Below are positions 21,801 to 31,681 of a stretch of DNA of 64,000 nt, piece by piece. Both the position numbers and the translations under genes were made by a program. The DNA lies in the NCBI GenBank assembly GCA_037447655.1, contig JBBHKE010000709.1, positions 12,501 through 76,500 of the forward strand, in the 5' to 3' direction. Source of the stretch: Zygnema cylindricum. Its lineage: Eukaryota; Streptophyta; Zygnematophyceae; Zygnematales; Zygnemataceae. Numbering within the stretch: the first letter of the stretch is position 1; each line of letters begins with the position of its first letter. The notes below the pieces were generated by a model. That model saw nothing but the letters and a program-made list of their open reading frames with translations. It did not search any database and was not told the DNA's origin.

Positions 21801-24800
21801 TACAACCGCACCGTCATCAACATGGCACGCTCCATGCTCCATTTTGCCAGCCTCTCAACAATATTTTGGGGAGAATCCGTTACGACGGCAAACTATCTCC
21901 GAAATTTATGTCCTACTTCCCCTCTTCCGAATCTCACACCTCACGAGGCTTGGACAGGAATTAAACCGAGTGTCAGTCACTTACGAATATTCGGTAGTGT
22001 TGCGTGGATCAAAGACCTTATGCCCGCTGGAAAATGGAGCAGCCGTGGAAAACTTGGCTATATGGTCGGATATTCGAACGAGTCAAAGGCGTACAGAATA
22101 TGGCTAATCCGAGAACGCCAAGTCACACTCAGCCGCGATGTGACATTTGATGAAACTCCCTTGCTTAACAAACTCCTTTACCCCTCTACTCCTTCCCTTG
22201 ACACTTCAGCTCATATCTCGCCTTCCCCAACAGCTCCAGTCTCAGTAATATCCCCCACATACCTCCCCATTCCCTCTGTCTCTGCCTCCCCTCTTTCCTT
22301 TCCCTCCTCTTCCCTTACTAGAACCTCATCTACTCCTTTTCCTTCATCAAACCCCCTACCTCTACAAAGGACACTCTCCGATCCCTACTCCCTCTCTCCC
22401 ATCCGCTCAAATGAGCCTCCTTACATTATTCCCAGTGTCCCTCTCGCAATCCCTCTGCCTCTTCAGCCCTCTGGCCTCCGGAAAAGCGCCAGAATTGAGG
22501 CTAAACGCACCGCTCATGGCGTCGCCAATATTGCCACTTTCGATGTCCCTCCAACCTTTGCTGTGGCCATGGCAGGCCCTCATGCCGCAGAATGGAAAGC
22601 AGCTACAGATGCGGAATTCGCTTCTCTCAAAAAAAACAAAACTTGGGAGCTTACACCCCTCCCTAAAGATCGCAAAGTCATTGGCTATAAATGGGTGTTT
22701 AGGGTCAAAACAAAATCTGACGAAACCCTAGATCGGTTCAAAGCCAGATTTGTGGCGAAGGGATTTCTTCAAAGAGAAGGGCTTGACTTTACAGAGACTT
22801 ATGCACCTGTTGCCAAATTCGTCTCCATCAGCATCCTTCTCTCTCTCGCCGCCTCTCAAGACTGGCACGTCCATCAGATGGATGTGCAAACGGCGTTCCT
22901 CTATGGCGCCCTCAAGGAAGAAATATTTGTCCCCCAACCCGAAGGTTACATCTCCCCAGGCAATGAGCATCTCGTCTGTCGCCTCCTCAAATCTCTTTAC
23001 GGCTTGAAGCAAGCCCCTCGCGTTTGGAGTGAACACCTTGAAGCCATTCTCATACGTGAAGGCTTCTGCAAGCTTGCAGCCGACTTTGGTATATTCTTCA
23101 AAGGTAAAAACGAGTCCCTTTTAATCATCATCATTTACGTCGANNNNNNNNNNTCGGAAGTGCATACTCTTACCGAAGTTCCACAAGTGAGGTTTCCTCC
23201 TCAAATCTCTTTACGGCTTGAAGCAAGCCCCTCGCGTTTGGAGTGAACACCTTGAAGCCATTCTCATACGTGAAGGCTTCTGTAAGCTTGCAGCCGACTT
23301 TGGTATATTCTTCAAAGGTAAAAACGAGTCCCTTTTAATCATCATCATTTACGTCGATGATCTTGTTCTCTCTAGTCCCTCTCTGTCTGCAATTCTGCAC
23401 GTCAAAAACATGCTTAACTCTTATTTTGCAATGACAGATTTAGGGGAATTGGAATATTGCCTTGGAATTTTAGTAACCCGTGATCGTCCTGCCAAAACCC
23501 TTCACCTCTCTCAAGAAAAGTATATCTGTGAGGTCCTAGAAAGGTTCTCTATGTCAAACTGCACTCCTGTCTCCACTCCCTTAGATGCAAACACCAAACT
23601 TGCTTCCAACTCTGGTGGGCCTGTCCACGGAGACATCCATGACTTATATAGATCCATGGTCGGCAGTCTCATGTATGCCATGACTGGCACTAGGCCAGAC
23701 ATTGCTGTTGCAGTCGGGCAGCTCAGTCAATTTGTTTCTAACCCAACCCATGAGCACCTCCTTGCGGCTAAGCGAGTCCTCCGCTATCTGCAAGGCACCA
23801 AAACCCTACGCCTTACCTTCTCCGGTGGCAACTCTCCTTCCCTCTTTGGCTTTTCCGATGCGGACTGGGGGGGAGATCTCAACACCCGCCGCTCCACCTC
23901 TGGTGTATGCTTCTCACTCAGAGGAGCTCTCGTCTCCTGGGCCTCCAAAAACAACCTACTGTTGCTCTCTCCTCAACTCAGGCTGAATATATGGCAGCGA
24001 CACATGCTGCCAAGGAAGCGATCTGGCTTCGATCTCTCCTTGCAAATCTTCAATTTCCCCAGACTTCCCCAACCCAGATATTCTGTGACTCCCAAGGTGC
24101 CCTCGCTCTAATGAGTAACCCGGTTCATCACCGACGAACCAAGCACATAGACATTCAGTTCCACTTTACACGGGAAACTATCGCGACTGGAATTCTCACC
24201 TTTCAATACTGCCAGACTTCTCTCCAGATGGCGGACTTCCTTACCAAGTCTCTCCATCGACCTCAGTTCGAATTGCACCGAGCGTCTGCCGGTCTTACCT
24301 TCTAACAAAGAGGGGGGGTGTTAGAAGAGTAGTCTTTGATAGAAGTTAATGTTTCTGTTCAATGTTTTTAAATAGCGAAATTCTGAATTCTGTCATCTAG
24401 AATTTCGCTATTCAGAATTCTGCAGTCTGTGCAGTCTGTCCTAGTATCTAGGATTTCAGTATTTCGGTCTTTCTCTGTTTTACAATCAATGTGTTTTTAC
24501 GCAATTAGATTCTGGTCAAGATCTGGTTATAAATCTTGACCCTGGCTCTTGACCGAAAGGTCAAGTGCCCCTTCAAAATAGGAAAGTATGTTTCAGTTCT
24601 CGAGATCCACTTTATTAAATCCCTTATCGGGAACATTATTAAATTTGAATTAACATCAATCATGTTCTTTTAGTAGGAATCACATGTGTAACTCTTACTT
24701 ATTATCCAGTAGAATGGACCACATTATGATTAGTATAACAGGCTAGGCTTATTTTTAAATTATTCAATTTTACTGCTGGAAGTTTATGTACCACGTAGGT

Positions 24801-25489
24801 CGTTTTCGTTTTTGCACCAAATTTAAGTGTGGTCTGTACTTAACCAATGTGAAGGGTTTTCTTTGAAGTCATTGTGTTTATGGTAAACTAAGATTGCATT
24901 TTTTAGTCAGGCTGGTACACCGTGTACCGTTATTAGTGTCAGTGTTTTGTTTGCCACTTTAATCGACTTTTATCCCTGTACACATGTCCAATTTTTATTC
25001 AGAAACTGTCAATCGAAAGCCAAAATCCCTTCTTTCCAATTCATCCATCAGATTAATGATCCGACAAGTGTGCATGGAGAAAAGATTGTTCAAGTGCCGA
25101 AAAAAATATGATTCTAGTGATATGATTCAAAGGGAAGTTTTCTAAAGTTTCTTGTCTCGTCCTTGCCAAGAAAGAGTAAATTATGGTGTTAGAATCCATC
25201 TTGTTGCTGAGCTGCTCTAGTAGATGTTAAGCCATCCACACTAAATGTTTTTTTTTGTTGTTAATCCATCCACACTTGTTTTCTGTTCTTGTTAAACTAA
25301 CCACACTAAATGTTTTTTTGTTGTTAAACCGACCACACTAAATGTTTTTTTTTGTCTACTTGCAGGGATTATGGCCCGTCAGAGCGGGCTCGTCTGGGTA
25401 TTAAAGATAATCTCGTCCGATTTAGTTGTGGGATCGAATGCTACGAAGATATTCATGCTGATGTCATGCAAGCATTAGATGCCATTTAA
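9880..25489 (+). CDS. CGS: Cystathionine gamma-synthase, 5'-incomplete with a frame break in exon 3
   Basis: A PLP enzyme that condenses O-phosphohomoserine (in plants) with cysteine to cystathionine, the committed step to methionine, normally in plastids. Exons: 9880-10048, 10885-10944, 11303-11501, 11792-11878, 12411-12518, 13220-13434, 25366-25489 (stop TAA 25487). All have GT donors and AG acceptors with compatible phases. Recognisable blocks are GAEETLLSSSGMCAATTMLL, GGHIVTTTDCYRRTR, ESPTNPYLRCIDIELVSKMC, the PLP-aspartate motif CIDCTFATP, the PLP-lysine motif HSATK (Lys codon 11480-11482), AKKQMTGFGGVVSFEIDGD, IPYIAPSLGGCESLVEQP and IKDNLVRFSCGIE. About 319 residues are visible; plant enzymes have about 400 catalytic residues plus a transit and regulatory N-terminus, so the region up to YGRYGNPT is absent, probably in the gap at 9468. 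Exon 3 is 199 nt between two phase-0 introns and needs a frame shift just after HSATKY to give SGHN. Asp of the usual GHND is Val. One codon of the usual NQKA is absent. Gene identity is certain; functionality is doubtful or an assembly error is present. Confidence 0.93.
10049..10884 (+). repeat. CGS intron 1 containing decayed copies of the preceding exon end
   Basis: Downstream of the donor at 10049, the sequence CAAACAGTTTTAACAAAAATGGGAATAA (10071-10098) repeats the exon end at 10019-10046. Further degraded versions of CAGTTTTACCA...AATG...ACAGTGAGTGTTTTGACAA occur near 10168-10210 and 10220-10290. GA-rich sequence fills 10440-10660. Confidence 0.75.
11502..11791 (+). other. CGS intron 3, CT-rich at its start
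   Basis: CT-rich low-complexity sequence follows the putative donor (GTAGGC at 11502). The frame break in exon 3 lies about 15 bp before it, so the junction itself should be checked by cDNA. Confidence 0.5.
12234..12400 (+). repeat. ~38-bp imperfect tandem repeat before CGS exon 5
   Basis: About four degraded units of GACAAAT.GCTGATGTCATG with the spacer GTGTGTAGGCATG. The last unit runs to within 20 bp of the acceptor CAG at 12408-12410, which therefore has almost no pyrimidine tract. Confidence 0.8.
13435..14826 (+). other. Left part of the 11.9-kb last CGS intron
   Basis: Begins with donor GTGAGATC. AT-rich unique-looking DNA; the frames at 14078 and 14310 have no recognisable similarity. 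No gene is seen. Confidence 0.6.
14827..14904 (-). repeat. Inverted copy of the copia leader and first gag codons
   Basis: The reverse complement of this stretch reads ATTAATCAAAACAGAGCATT ... CTATTTGCTACTATGGCTTC and matches 15070-15150 of the adjoining element, including its ATG. It sits head-to-head with the element in place of the missing left LTR part. Confidence 0.85.
14905..14950. repeat. Perfect 18-bp palindrome arms with 10-base loop
   Basis: AAGAGCCAGGGTCAAGAT (14905-14922) and ATCTTGACCCTGGCTCTT (14933-14950) are exact inverses. In the other two LTR copies (near 19603 and 24521) the left arm is only TCAAGAT or a variant, so the palindrome was extended here. Confidence 0.9.
15130..19407 (+). 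pseudogene. Copia gag-pol polyprotein, several frame breaks
   Basis: The start MASPFTGYG at 15130 is shared with element 2. Recognisable in order: gag; a zinc-knuckle region; the protease motif DSGAS near 16216; the integrase zinc region WHLRYGHL...CSGC; the integrase core (HSDLCG, DNGGEF); then an RT/RNase H frame at 17908-19407 with KARFVAKGF, QMDVQTAFLYG, YGLKQAPR, YVDD and DADWGGD. Compared with element 2 the copy has a 5-bp loss near 15526, a nonsense change near 16850 (TAC to TAA), a stop near 17021, a 5-bp gain near 17050 and a small indel near 17946. It cannot encode a full polyprotein. Confidence 0.9.
19421..19750 (+). repeat. Copia LTR shared by elements 1 and 2 (right edge uncertain)
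   Basis: Begins TGTTAG directly after the polypurine tract of element 1 and runs to near the gag start of element 2. A PBS-like TTTTGTACCAG is at about 19746, which would put the LTR end just before it. A canonical CA end is not clear. The hairpin around TCTTGACCTTGGCTC marks the R-like region. Confidence 0.75.
19821..24305 (+). pseudogene. Copia gag-pol polyprotein, one nonsense and one frameshift plus a gap
   Basis: One long frame from ATG 19821 to 21668: gag with zinc knuckle CRYCRASDHIIDVC (C-x2-C-x4-H-x4-C), protease DSGAS, GAG-pre-integrase WHLRYGHL, integrase start HSDLCG. A TGA at 21666 replaces the codon read as Arg in element 1; the same frame then continues with DNGGEF, HTPQQNGVAERYNRT and the RT core to the gap at 23144. 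After the gap it resumes with YVDD and DADWGGD. Near 23946 one base is missing compared with element 1, and the frame carries on to the shared end at 24305. Few lesions suggest a younger copy than element 1. Confidence 0.9.
22982..23357 (+). other. Duplicated contig ends around a 10-N gap
   Basis: 22982-23143 and 23196-23357 are the same RT segment, differing by one base seen by eye (CTTCTGCAAG versus CTTCTGTAAG). Between them lie ten Ns (23144-23153) and 42 bp of unrelated sequence. This looks like an unmerged overlap rather than a biological duplication. Confidence 0.85.
24319..24606 (+). repeat. 3' LTR of copia element 2, truncated
   Basis: Starts TGTTAG and aligns with the LTR at 19421 with many substitutions. 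It resembles the left leader of element 1 (14908-15000) more closely than the middle LTR, for example in the GGTCAAGTGCCCCTTCAAAA segment. Confidence 0.85.
24607..25365 (+). other. Right part of the last CGS intron, with a decayed family-A MITE
   Basis: From 24916 to about 25105 lies a worn mariner-like family-A element (CACCGTGTACCGTTATTAG start; GTGTGCATGGAGAAAAGA near the end). At 25225-25350 a short unit (ATCCACACTAAATGTTTTTTTTTGTTGTTAA-like) is repeated about three times. The acceptor is CTACTTGCAG at 25365. Confidence 0.65.
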
Positions 25490-26409
25490 GTAAAGAAAAA
25501 AAAAAAAACAAATTCGGGGGTGGAAAGTCAAAAAGAGAAAAAAAAACATTTTTCGATAGGAGATATAATTAAATATTTAGTTTGGTTTTATTGGAGAGGT
25601 TTTATCTTCACTAATGCTGTGTATTTTTGTTAAGGAAATGGGTTTTTTCCGACAATTCTGGTCCTTTTTGTGGTTGGGAGTTATCGATAGAAAGGAACTG
25701 AAATCGATAGGGTTATTTTTTTTAAAATGTGTTTGTCTACCATTCTGAGAAAGCCATTTTTTATTTTCAGAAAAACGGCTTCTTGAAATAATAAAATGAA
25801 TGGTTTTTTTCTTTGTCACTACTATTTAGCGTGGGCGTTTTTTTTTATGAAGGCATGTTAATATATTCTTGCGCGACAAGGAAACCTACAATTTTTAGTC
25901 TGGATACTTAAACGGGGTAAAGAAAGATAACTAATATATATGACGGAAATTATAATAGGGGGAATTTGTTTTAAGACAGTAAGATAGAACTTCATGTTGA
26001 GATGTCTTATTTTTTGCATTAGAGAAGGATATTTGTTGTAAAATATGAACTGTGGCAAAAATGATAAGGACTGTAGAGAAATAGGTGTCTATTAGAACTT
26101 TAGGAGAAACTTAAATGGAATTGAATTGCTACAAATACGATAATTATGTAAATGGGACTGGAAATAAGCAAGGATTCATGGACGCTAATATTATTTTTGT
26201 CGTCTTTTATGTCAATTAGAGTGGAGGAGAGCATTGTATTATTTTTTACATTTTTCCCGCCACTCGGACAGCTCTTCACCCGCCATGTGATGTCACTTTT
26301 GTCCTTTTCCGATGCTTTACTTCGGGTTTTTTAGGGTTTCTTGTACCTCCCCCTCTACAGGACAGCTCTTCCTTCCTACTGCTACGTTTTACCTGGGGAT
26401 CTACGTTTC
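25490..26409. other. 3' flank of CGS, no gene seen
   Basis: AT-rich; short frames only. A polyadenylation-type AATAAA-like word lies at 25789-25796 (AATAAAAT). Confidence 0.4.
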
Positions 26410-26637
26410 CTACACCAAGTTTGTCAGCAAAATTGTCCTCTGGTGAGACATATTTGATATTTCCTCCGTGTACACGTATCAAATTTTAAATTGGAGCTCG
26501 GCAATTCTAAGGTGATAATCTTACCTTTCTATAGCTACCGTCGGACTAACAATCCAGCTAGTGTGTACGGAGAAAAGATGTTTTAAATGGGAAAAAAAAT
26601 TATAAAAACATCAACACTTACAACGGTACACGGTGCA
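26410..26637. mobile_element. Mariner-like MITE, family A (decayed copy)
   Basis: Carries the internal pair CCGTGTACACG and GTGTACGGAGAAAAGATGTT and ends TACACGGTGC. The left terminus is poorly preserved, so the start is approximate. Confidence 0.5.
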
Positions 26638-26705
26638 CTCCCTACAAGAGTTAAGGGCACACAATAAGTACAGAAGTACAGTAGTGTACATCCCAAAAAG
26701 TACAG

Positions 26706-27201
26706 TACGCCGCGAATCGTAATTAGAGTAAATAACGCTAATTCGGTCGCCCTAAATTTCGACTCTATCACGTTAAATAGAGTAAATGATTATAAATTTT
26801 TCATTATACTATTTAAGGTACTTTTTGAATGAGCGTTAACAACTCTAATACAGTGCCGTTTTAAATAGTGTGGCGAAAGGTCGGTGTCTGACCGTGCAAA
26901 ATTGTACTTTATTCAGTAAAAACGTACAAATAATGATTAAATACAGGCCGTTATCATGTAACTGTATATTAACAAACCGCGTAGTGCAAACGTCATAGTG
27001 ACGATAAACTGTACGTTTTGTCAGATTCTGTACGAATACCTAATTTACAGTAGAGATATTCAGCGCGTCAAATTATAATACTTAAATAGATTAGAGTAAA
27101 TTCCTTTTTGAAAAAGTTTTATCACACAAATTAGAGTTCATAACTCATTGTTTTTTTCGAACTCTATTTTTTTCTTTACTCTAATTACGATTCGCGGTGT
27201 A
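26706..27201. mobile_element. Mariner-like element, family B (copy 1)
   Basis: Ends are CGCCGCGAATCGTAATTAG and its inverse TAATTACGATTCGCGGTG, each flanked by TA. The interior of about 500 bp includes CGTGCAAAATTGTACTTTA, found inverted in the copy at 28824, so the two copies lie in opposite orientation. No transposase frame. Confidence 0.8.
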
Positions 27202-27491
27202 CTGTACTCCCAGCCGGTAGGGTCACATCTCCCTGTCGTCCTCTTGCTGAAAGGAACAATTCCCACCGTCAGCACCAATTCTCCTCCTTCCCAGTGACGT
27301 CATTTCTGATTTTCGCCCTACCTCTTTCCCCCTTTTCTCGGCAGTAACATTTGCACTAATCGTAGCTTTGTCGTTTATAAATTTTGGTGTTCGGCGTTTA
27401 AACGCATTGCTACCTTCGAACCCGAAAACTGTTTAGTAATTTATTTTATTTTGTCGCAAGAAGATTTTTTCGGTTCTACAATGTGGACACT

Positions 27492-27710
27492 ACACTTTGA
27501 ATCATTATTAGCGTTAAGAAATTATTAGTGTTCAAAATTAATTAGCGTTATTAGCGCTAATTTGGATTTTTCAAGATTTCGAAAAAAAAAAAATTACTCT
27601 AATTGATCCATAACGCTGATTTGGGTACAACGGATATGCCATCAAGATATTCGCAGCAAAATAGGTAAAAGTAAAAAATCTGACGAATAGTACACCGTCG
27701 CGTCCTTTTA
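27492..27710. mobile_element. Mariner-like family B, 5' part only
   Basis: TACACTTTGAATCATTATTAGCG and the following 200 bp align with the start of the copy at 28824, ending near the GTACACCGTCGCGTCC stretch. The right half is absent. Confidence 0.55.
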
Positions 27711-28825
27711 CTAATTCGCTCTAATTTAGGGTGACGTTCCATCAGGCGAAAAGTGGGGTAGTTTACAGAAATCCGTGACCCTCCGTACCAAATCGTACCG
27801 CCTATTTTGTTTTTATACGAAAAACTACATTATAGAGAATCTTGCCAATACTCTCCGAAGGTCTTGAAGGTAATTCTGGCCGTCAGATGTTCATCTGCGA
27901 GGAGTTCGCCTCATTATTTTCTGTAACTGTCAACCCACCTCGAGGAGGTGGGTTGGCAGATAGATAAAAACAAAAATCGTGACACGTTGGACGATTAAGC
28001 TACGTGTCATGATGGAAAACCAACAAAAAATCTTAAGATTTGCACATGACACGCGGTTTCCAAAATACAACCGAAAATAAAAACGAAATTTCGTAACATT
28101 CCCTCTTCACGCTATTTCCAGTAACTTTTGTTCGTCACACTATTTCTCTCAAAGGACTTTCGTTATGTTCGAAAACTGAAACCCTAAAAAATGAGCAGGC
28201 GTACAGACTAGCGTCTGCAAAATGTATAAAAGTTTTGTCGTATGATTACTTCGTACGGAGGTACATGGTACGCAAGTCAAGATTTGAAGTTAAGTTTGTT
28301 GTGCTAAATATCTGAAAGATATTCAATATCGGATCGTAGCTTGCGTGGCGCCAGTCAATTTAAAACACGTGGCTTACAGACTCTACGTGATGGAACATCG
28401 ACTCAATCGACCCGGTCTGTAGAGTTTGTCGTACAATTACATAAACGTATGATGGAACTTCACCCTTATTCATAACTCTTATTTGGGTTTTCTCCCGTAT
28501 AATTAATACGCGATCAATATCTTCACTCTGAAATAGGTACGATCTCATCCTGCCTTTTATTCTGAGCGCAGTTTTACGTGCGATCGCGATTATTTTAATC
28601 CATGTTTTGTACTTTTTTACTTAACAAAGTACCATTTTGTACGGACTGACACATCCTTACACCACACTATTCAATAAAATCATAAATTATAATTATTAAC
28701 GCTAATTCACCGGAACTTTAATTAGCGTAAAAAAAATTAGTGTTAATAATTCTATTTCAGGTAAACCCTAAAAAAATGGGGGAGCCGATATAGCGTTCAT
28801 AACGCTAATAACGATTCAAGGTGTA
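27711..28825. mobile_element. Family B element, 5'-truncated, split by a Harbinger-like insertion
   Basis: 27711-27728 (CTAATTCGCTCTAATTTA) and 28466-28825 join to align with the copy at 28824. The 3' terminus AACGATTCAAGGTG is followed by TA, which is also the first TA of the next element. Confidence 0.7.
27729..28465. mobile_element. PIF/Harbinger-like element nested in a family B element
   Basis: Termini are GGGTGACGTTCCATCAGGCG and the inverse of GGGTGAAGTTCCATCATACG. TTA flanks both sides (27726-27728 and 28466-28468), the target size and type typical of PIF/Harbinger. 737 bp, no transposase frame. A hairpin with arms CAACCCACCTC/GAGGTGGGTTG lies at about 27931-27957. Confidence 0.8.
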
Positions 28826-29362
28826 CACCGTGAATCGTAATTAGCGTTAAGAAATAATTAGTGTTATTAACTCTAATTTGGGTTTTTCCGTTTCTCAAAA
28901 AGAAAATTTACTCTAATTTATCAATAACTCTAATTTGGGTTTCTTTCCGTAATAATTATCCGCGCTGAATATCTTTACACTAAATTAGACACACGTACAG
29001 AATCTGACCAAACGTACATTTTCGCATCATTATGACGTTTGCACTAGGTGGTTGTGAAAACGGGGTTACATTAACACAGTTACATGGTTTTTTTTAGTGC
29101 ACTTTCACGTGCTCGCGCGATATCACATTAAATCATTCTTTGTACTTTTTTCCTTAATAAAGTACAATTTTGCACGGTCAAACACCAACCATACGCCACA
29201 CTATTTAGAACGGCACTATATTAGAGTTGTTAACGCTAATTCGAAAGTACCTTAAATAATGTAAAGGAACATTTAGAGTTATTTATTCTATTTGGGGTTC
29301 GAGGGTCAAAGTTTGGGGGCACCGAATTAGCGTTATTAACGCTAATTACAATTCATGGTGTA
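28824..29362. mobile_element. Mariner-like element, family B (complete copy)
   Basis: Starts TACACCGTGAATCGTAATTAG and ends CTAATTACAATTCATGGTGTA. 539 bp with both termini. It abuts the preceding element with a single shared TA. Confidence 0.8.
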
Positions 29363-29739
29363 CTGACTGTAATGTAATGTACGGATACCATCGAATTTCT
29401 GAAACATGCTTTCGATCTACCATATAATTCGGTTTTAGCGATCCGATTCCGCGATGGACCCAACGAAAAAGTACATGAAATGATGAAATAATGTCGGGTA
29501 TCCGTACAGTACAATAAAATATCTACTCACGTGTGCAAGACGATAGAACTGTACTTTTTGACCTGAATAAAATTTGAACACACGATTTCAACATTTTCGC
29601 AAGAGGGAGAGTACACGACAAATTTATATTTTTGGTTTTTTTCCCGTTGCACATGTACGGAAAAATGCAAAGGGTCTTGAAGAACGAAACACGACAAATA
29701 TTGTATCGAATGAAAGAGATCCGGAAAAAAAAAAAGTTA
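29363..29739. other. Intergenic spacer with a small inverted pair
   Basis: TGTACGGATACC near 29378 and GGTATCCGTACA near 29497 are inverses and could end another small element; no clear target duplication was seen. No gene. Confidence 0.4.
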
Positions 29740-30435
29740 GGGCGTGTCCCCATGTGTTGAAGTAAGGGTTTTTTCCCGTCGTTTACACAGAAAATGGGAC
29801 TTCCTACTTGAAAATATTACGCCGTACGAAAAATGGGCAAAAACTCAAATACATTTTGCGTCATCTTGGAACTTGAAATGTACGGCGATTTGGCAGTATT
29901 ATCATCGCGACCCACTTCCAGCTCATCTTCACACTTGTAATGAAATCAAATCGTGACCTGCTTTTAATCAAAATACTACCCTATTGACGAATAGAAATCT
30001 TGGGTTGCACGCGTCAAAAGTTTTCATTTGTCTTTTTGCAGTTGGGAGAATACACGAAAAAAAAATTGTTTGTCCGTTTGCTTATGTTGTCCACTTGTGG
30101 GCGTCTACAAATGTCATTTTGTAGACGTAGGCGATTGCTTATGTCGTTCACGTGTGGGCGTCAACAAATGACAGTTGGCGTCGACAATTGTCCCAGTATG
30201 TCAGGAGCTCTTTGCGGCGTACAAATGTCCGCAGTTTGTTCCGAGACCGTTGGCGTCTACAAATGTCAGCAGTTTGGGTTTCGCAAGTATTGGCGACGTG
30301 TACAGCTGCCACATGTTCAAAATAATGAACGCGCAAGTAACGATTCACATAGGCACACTTTGAAAAGTACACCGTAAAATCAGCGCTAAATTCCAAAATA
30401 ACGTTTCAAAATATCGGTTACATGGGGACACGCCC
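29740..30435. mobile_element. PIF/Harbinger-like MITE with CCCCATGT termini
   Basis: GGGCGTGTCCCCATGTG at the left and the inverse ACATGGGGACACGCCC at the right, both next to TTA (29737-29739, 30436-30438). The interior contains GGCGTCTACAAATGTC-like words repeated about five times between 30097 and 30270. The 125-codon frame at 30000-30377 is made of these repeats and is not a gene. Confidence 0.85.
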
Positions 30436-30870
30436 TTAGTTTTCGCGTAGTTAGACAAAAAACAAAATTGGAAAACTTTTTGGCTAAAATTTACAAAATT
30501 AGCGACTTCGACAGTGTCACAAATAAGCATGACGTAGAAAACGACAAAACGTTACAAATCGTGACGTCTACAATGTCATAAAATTACACGGCGTCTACAA
30601 ATGTCACGGATTGTAAGTGACAGCTTTTGTTTTCAATCATTGCAGGTTTCGTACATATAGTACGAAAAATATTCACTACAAAACAAAGTGATCGCTACAG
30701 TAATTTACGGTTACATTTGCACATTAGTTTTGTAATACTATTTATAACCAAAATGTCGATGGAAAAAACCACCTGAGTACAAAGGAGGTAAAAGACAAAA
30801 ATGAACAGCTAAAGACCACAAGAGTCAAAAGAGGAAAATGCCAAAATGGTCAAAACTAAAGAGATTAAAC
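30436..30870. other. Intergenic DNA with further GTCTACAAATGTCA words
   Basis: The subterminal motif of the element at 29740 recurs at 30564-30612 outside its right end. This may be an older related insertion. No gene. Confidence 0.45.
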
Positions 30871-31240
30871 CATAGTTCAAAAGTAGGCGTTTCTATTGTA
30901 GGTCTTTTGTCGGCGCTTTCATCGTAAGTTGTGTTATGGGCTTTTCATGTGATCGTCTTAAGTCACTACTTTGATCAGCGACCGTCCGATCGTCCGAATC
31001 TGACGGTTTAAATAAAAAGTCGCTCAAAACTCACAGAAAAAATATTTTTTTGTCCATTTTTTTTTTCAAATTTAGACATGACGTTTAATTCTCTATCGAT
31101 CCATGTGCAACTCAACCCTGATACTATTTTATTTTATTTTATTTTGCGGCCAATACAATATGGGTCTTAAGGGTATATTGTATTTTTTGCGTACAATAGG
31201 CATATTGTATGGGTGTACTTTAACCTACTTTTGAACTAAT
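30871..31240. mobile_element. hAT-type MITE, family C (copy 1)
   Basis: Starts CATAGTTCAAAAGTAGG; ends CCTACTTTTGAACTAAT. Flanks GATTAAAC (left) and CATTAAAC (right) differ at one of eight bases. The interior contains CTTTTCATGTGATC and CATATTGTATGG as in copies 2 and 3. Confidence 0.8.
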
Positions 31241-31462
31241 CATTAAACAAACAAGATAACGCTTAACTAACACAAGTATTGACTAACGCTAAATAAAACT
31301 GCCAAAGGTGACTGCTAAAAACAAAATACATCTACAGTGTACGATTTTCCACAGTTCTGACAACATAAAAGTCCAAAACCACGAAGATCGCGATTTGTCG
31401 ACCGGATCCCTTGGTAGAAGATCTGGTACGCAATATGGCGCTAGACGACAAATACATTACAG

Positions 31463-31665
31463 TACACCGTGAATCGTTATTAGCCTTACGTACGCTATAT
31501 CAGCACCCCAAAATTTTGACATTGATACCTTAAATATAATAAATTACACTATTTAAGGACGTGGACCATAATCTGCCACGTCTCCTGGCTCTAAATTAGA
31601 ATGAATGACGCTAATTTTTTCTTTACACTAATAATTTCTATACGCTAATAACGATTCAAGGTGTA
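31463..31665. mobile_element. Mariner-like short family B MITE
   Basis: TACACCGTGAATCGTTATTAG to CTAATAACGATTCAAGGTGTA, 203 bp. Contains the internal inverse CGTGGACCATAATCTGCCACG also seen in copies at 48592 and 49965. Confidence 0.8.
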
Positions 31666-31681
31666 CTGTACTCTTTAGTGC

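Larger units (their letters stand above)
19421..24606 (+). mobile_element. Ty1/copia element 2, nearly complete
   Basis: Tandem to element 1 and sharing its LTR. Coding 19821-24305, polypurine tract about 24306-24318, 3' LTR from 24319 (TGTTAGAAGAG). The 3' LTR loses similarity at 24606 (TTCTCGAGAT), before the U5 part present in the other copies, so it is truncated. An assembly gap lies in the RT region at 23144. Confidence 0.93.

Noticed and set aside
5679-25489. One fused gene joining the low-complexity protein to cystathionine gamma-synthase
   Set aside because: The catalytic N-terminal exons are missing between them and the N gap intervenes; two gap-truncated genes are simpler.
30000-30377. 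125-codon frame in a Harbinger-like element
   Set aside because: Made of the repeated GTCTACAAATGTC motif; not a transposase.
30097-30612. Regularly recurring short motif as a possible CRISPR array
   Set aside because: Units vary, spacing is irregular, and the host is a plant; it fits transposon subterminal repeats.
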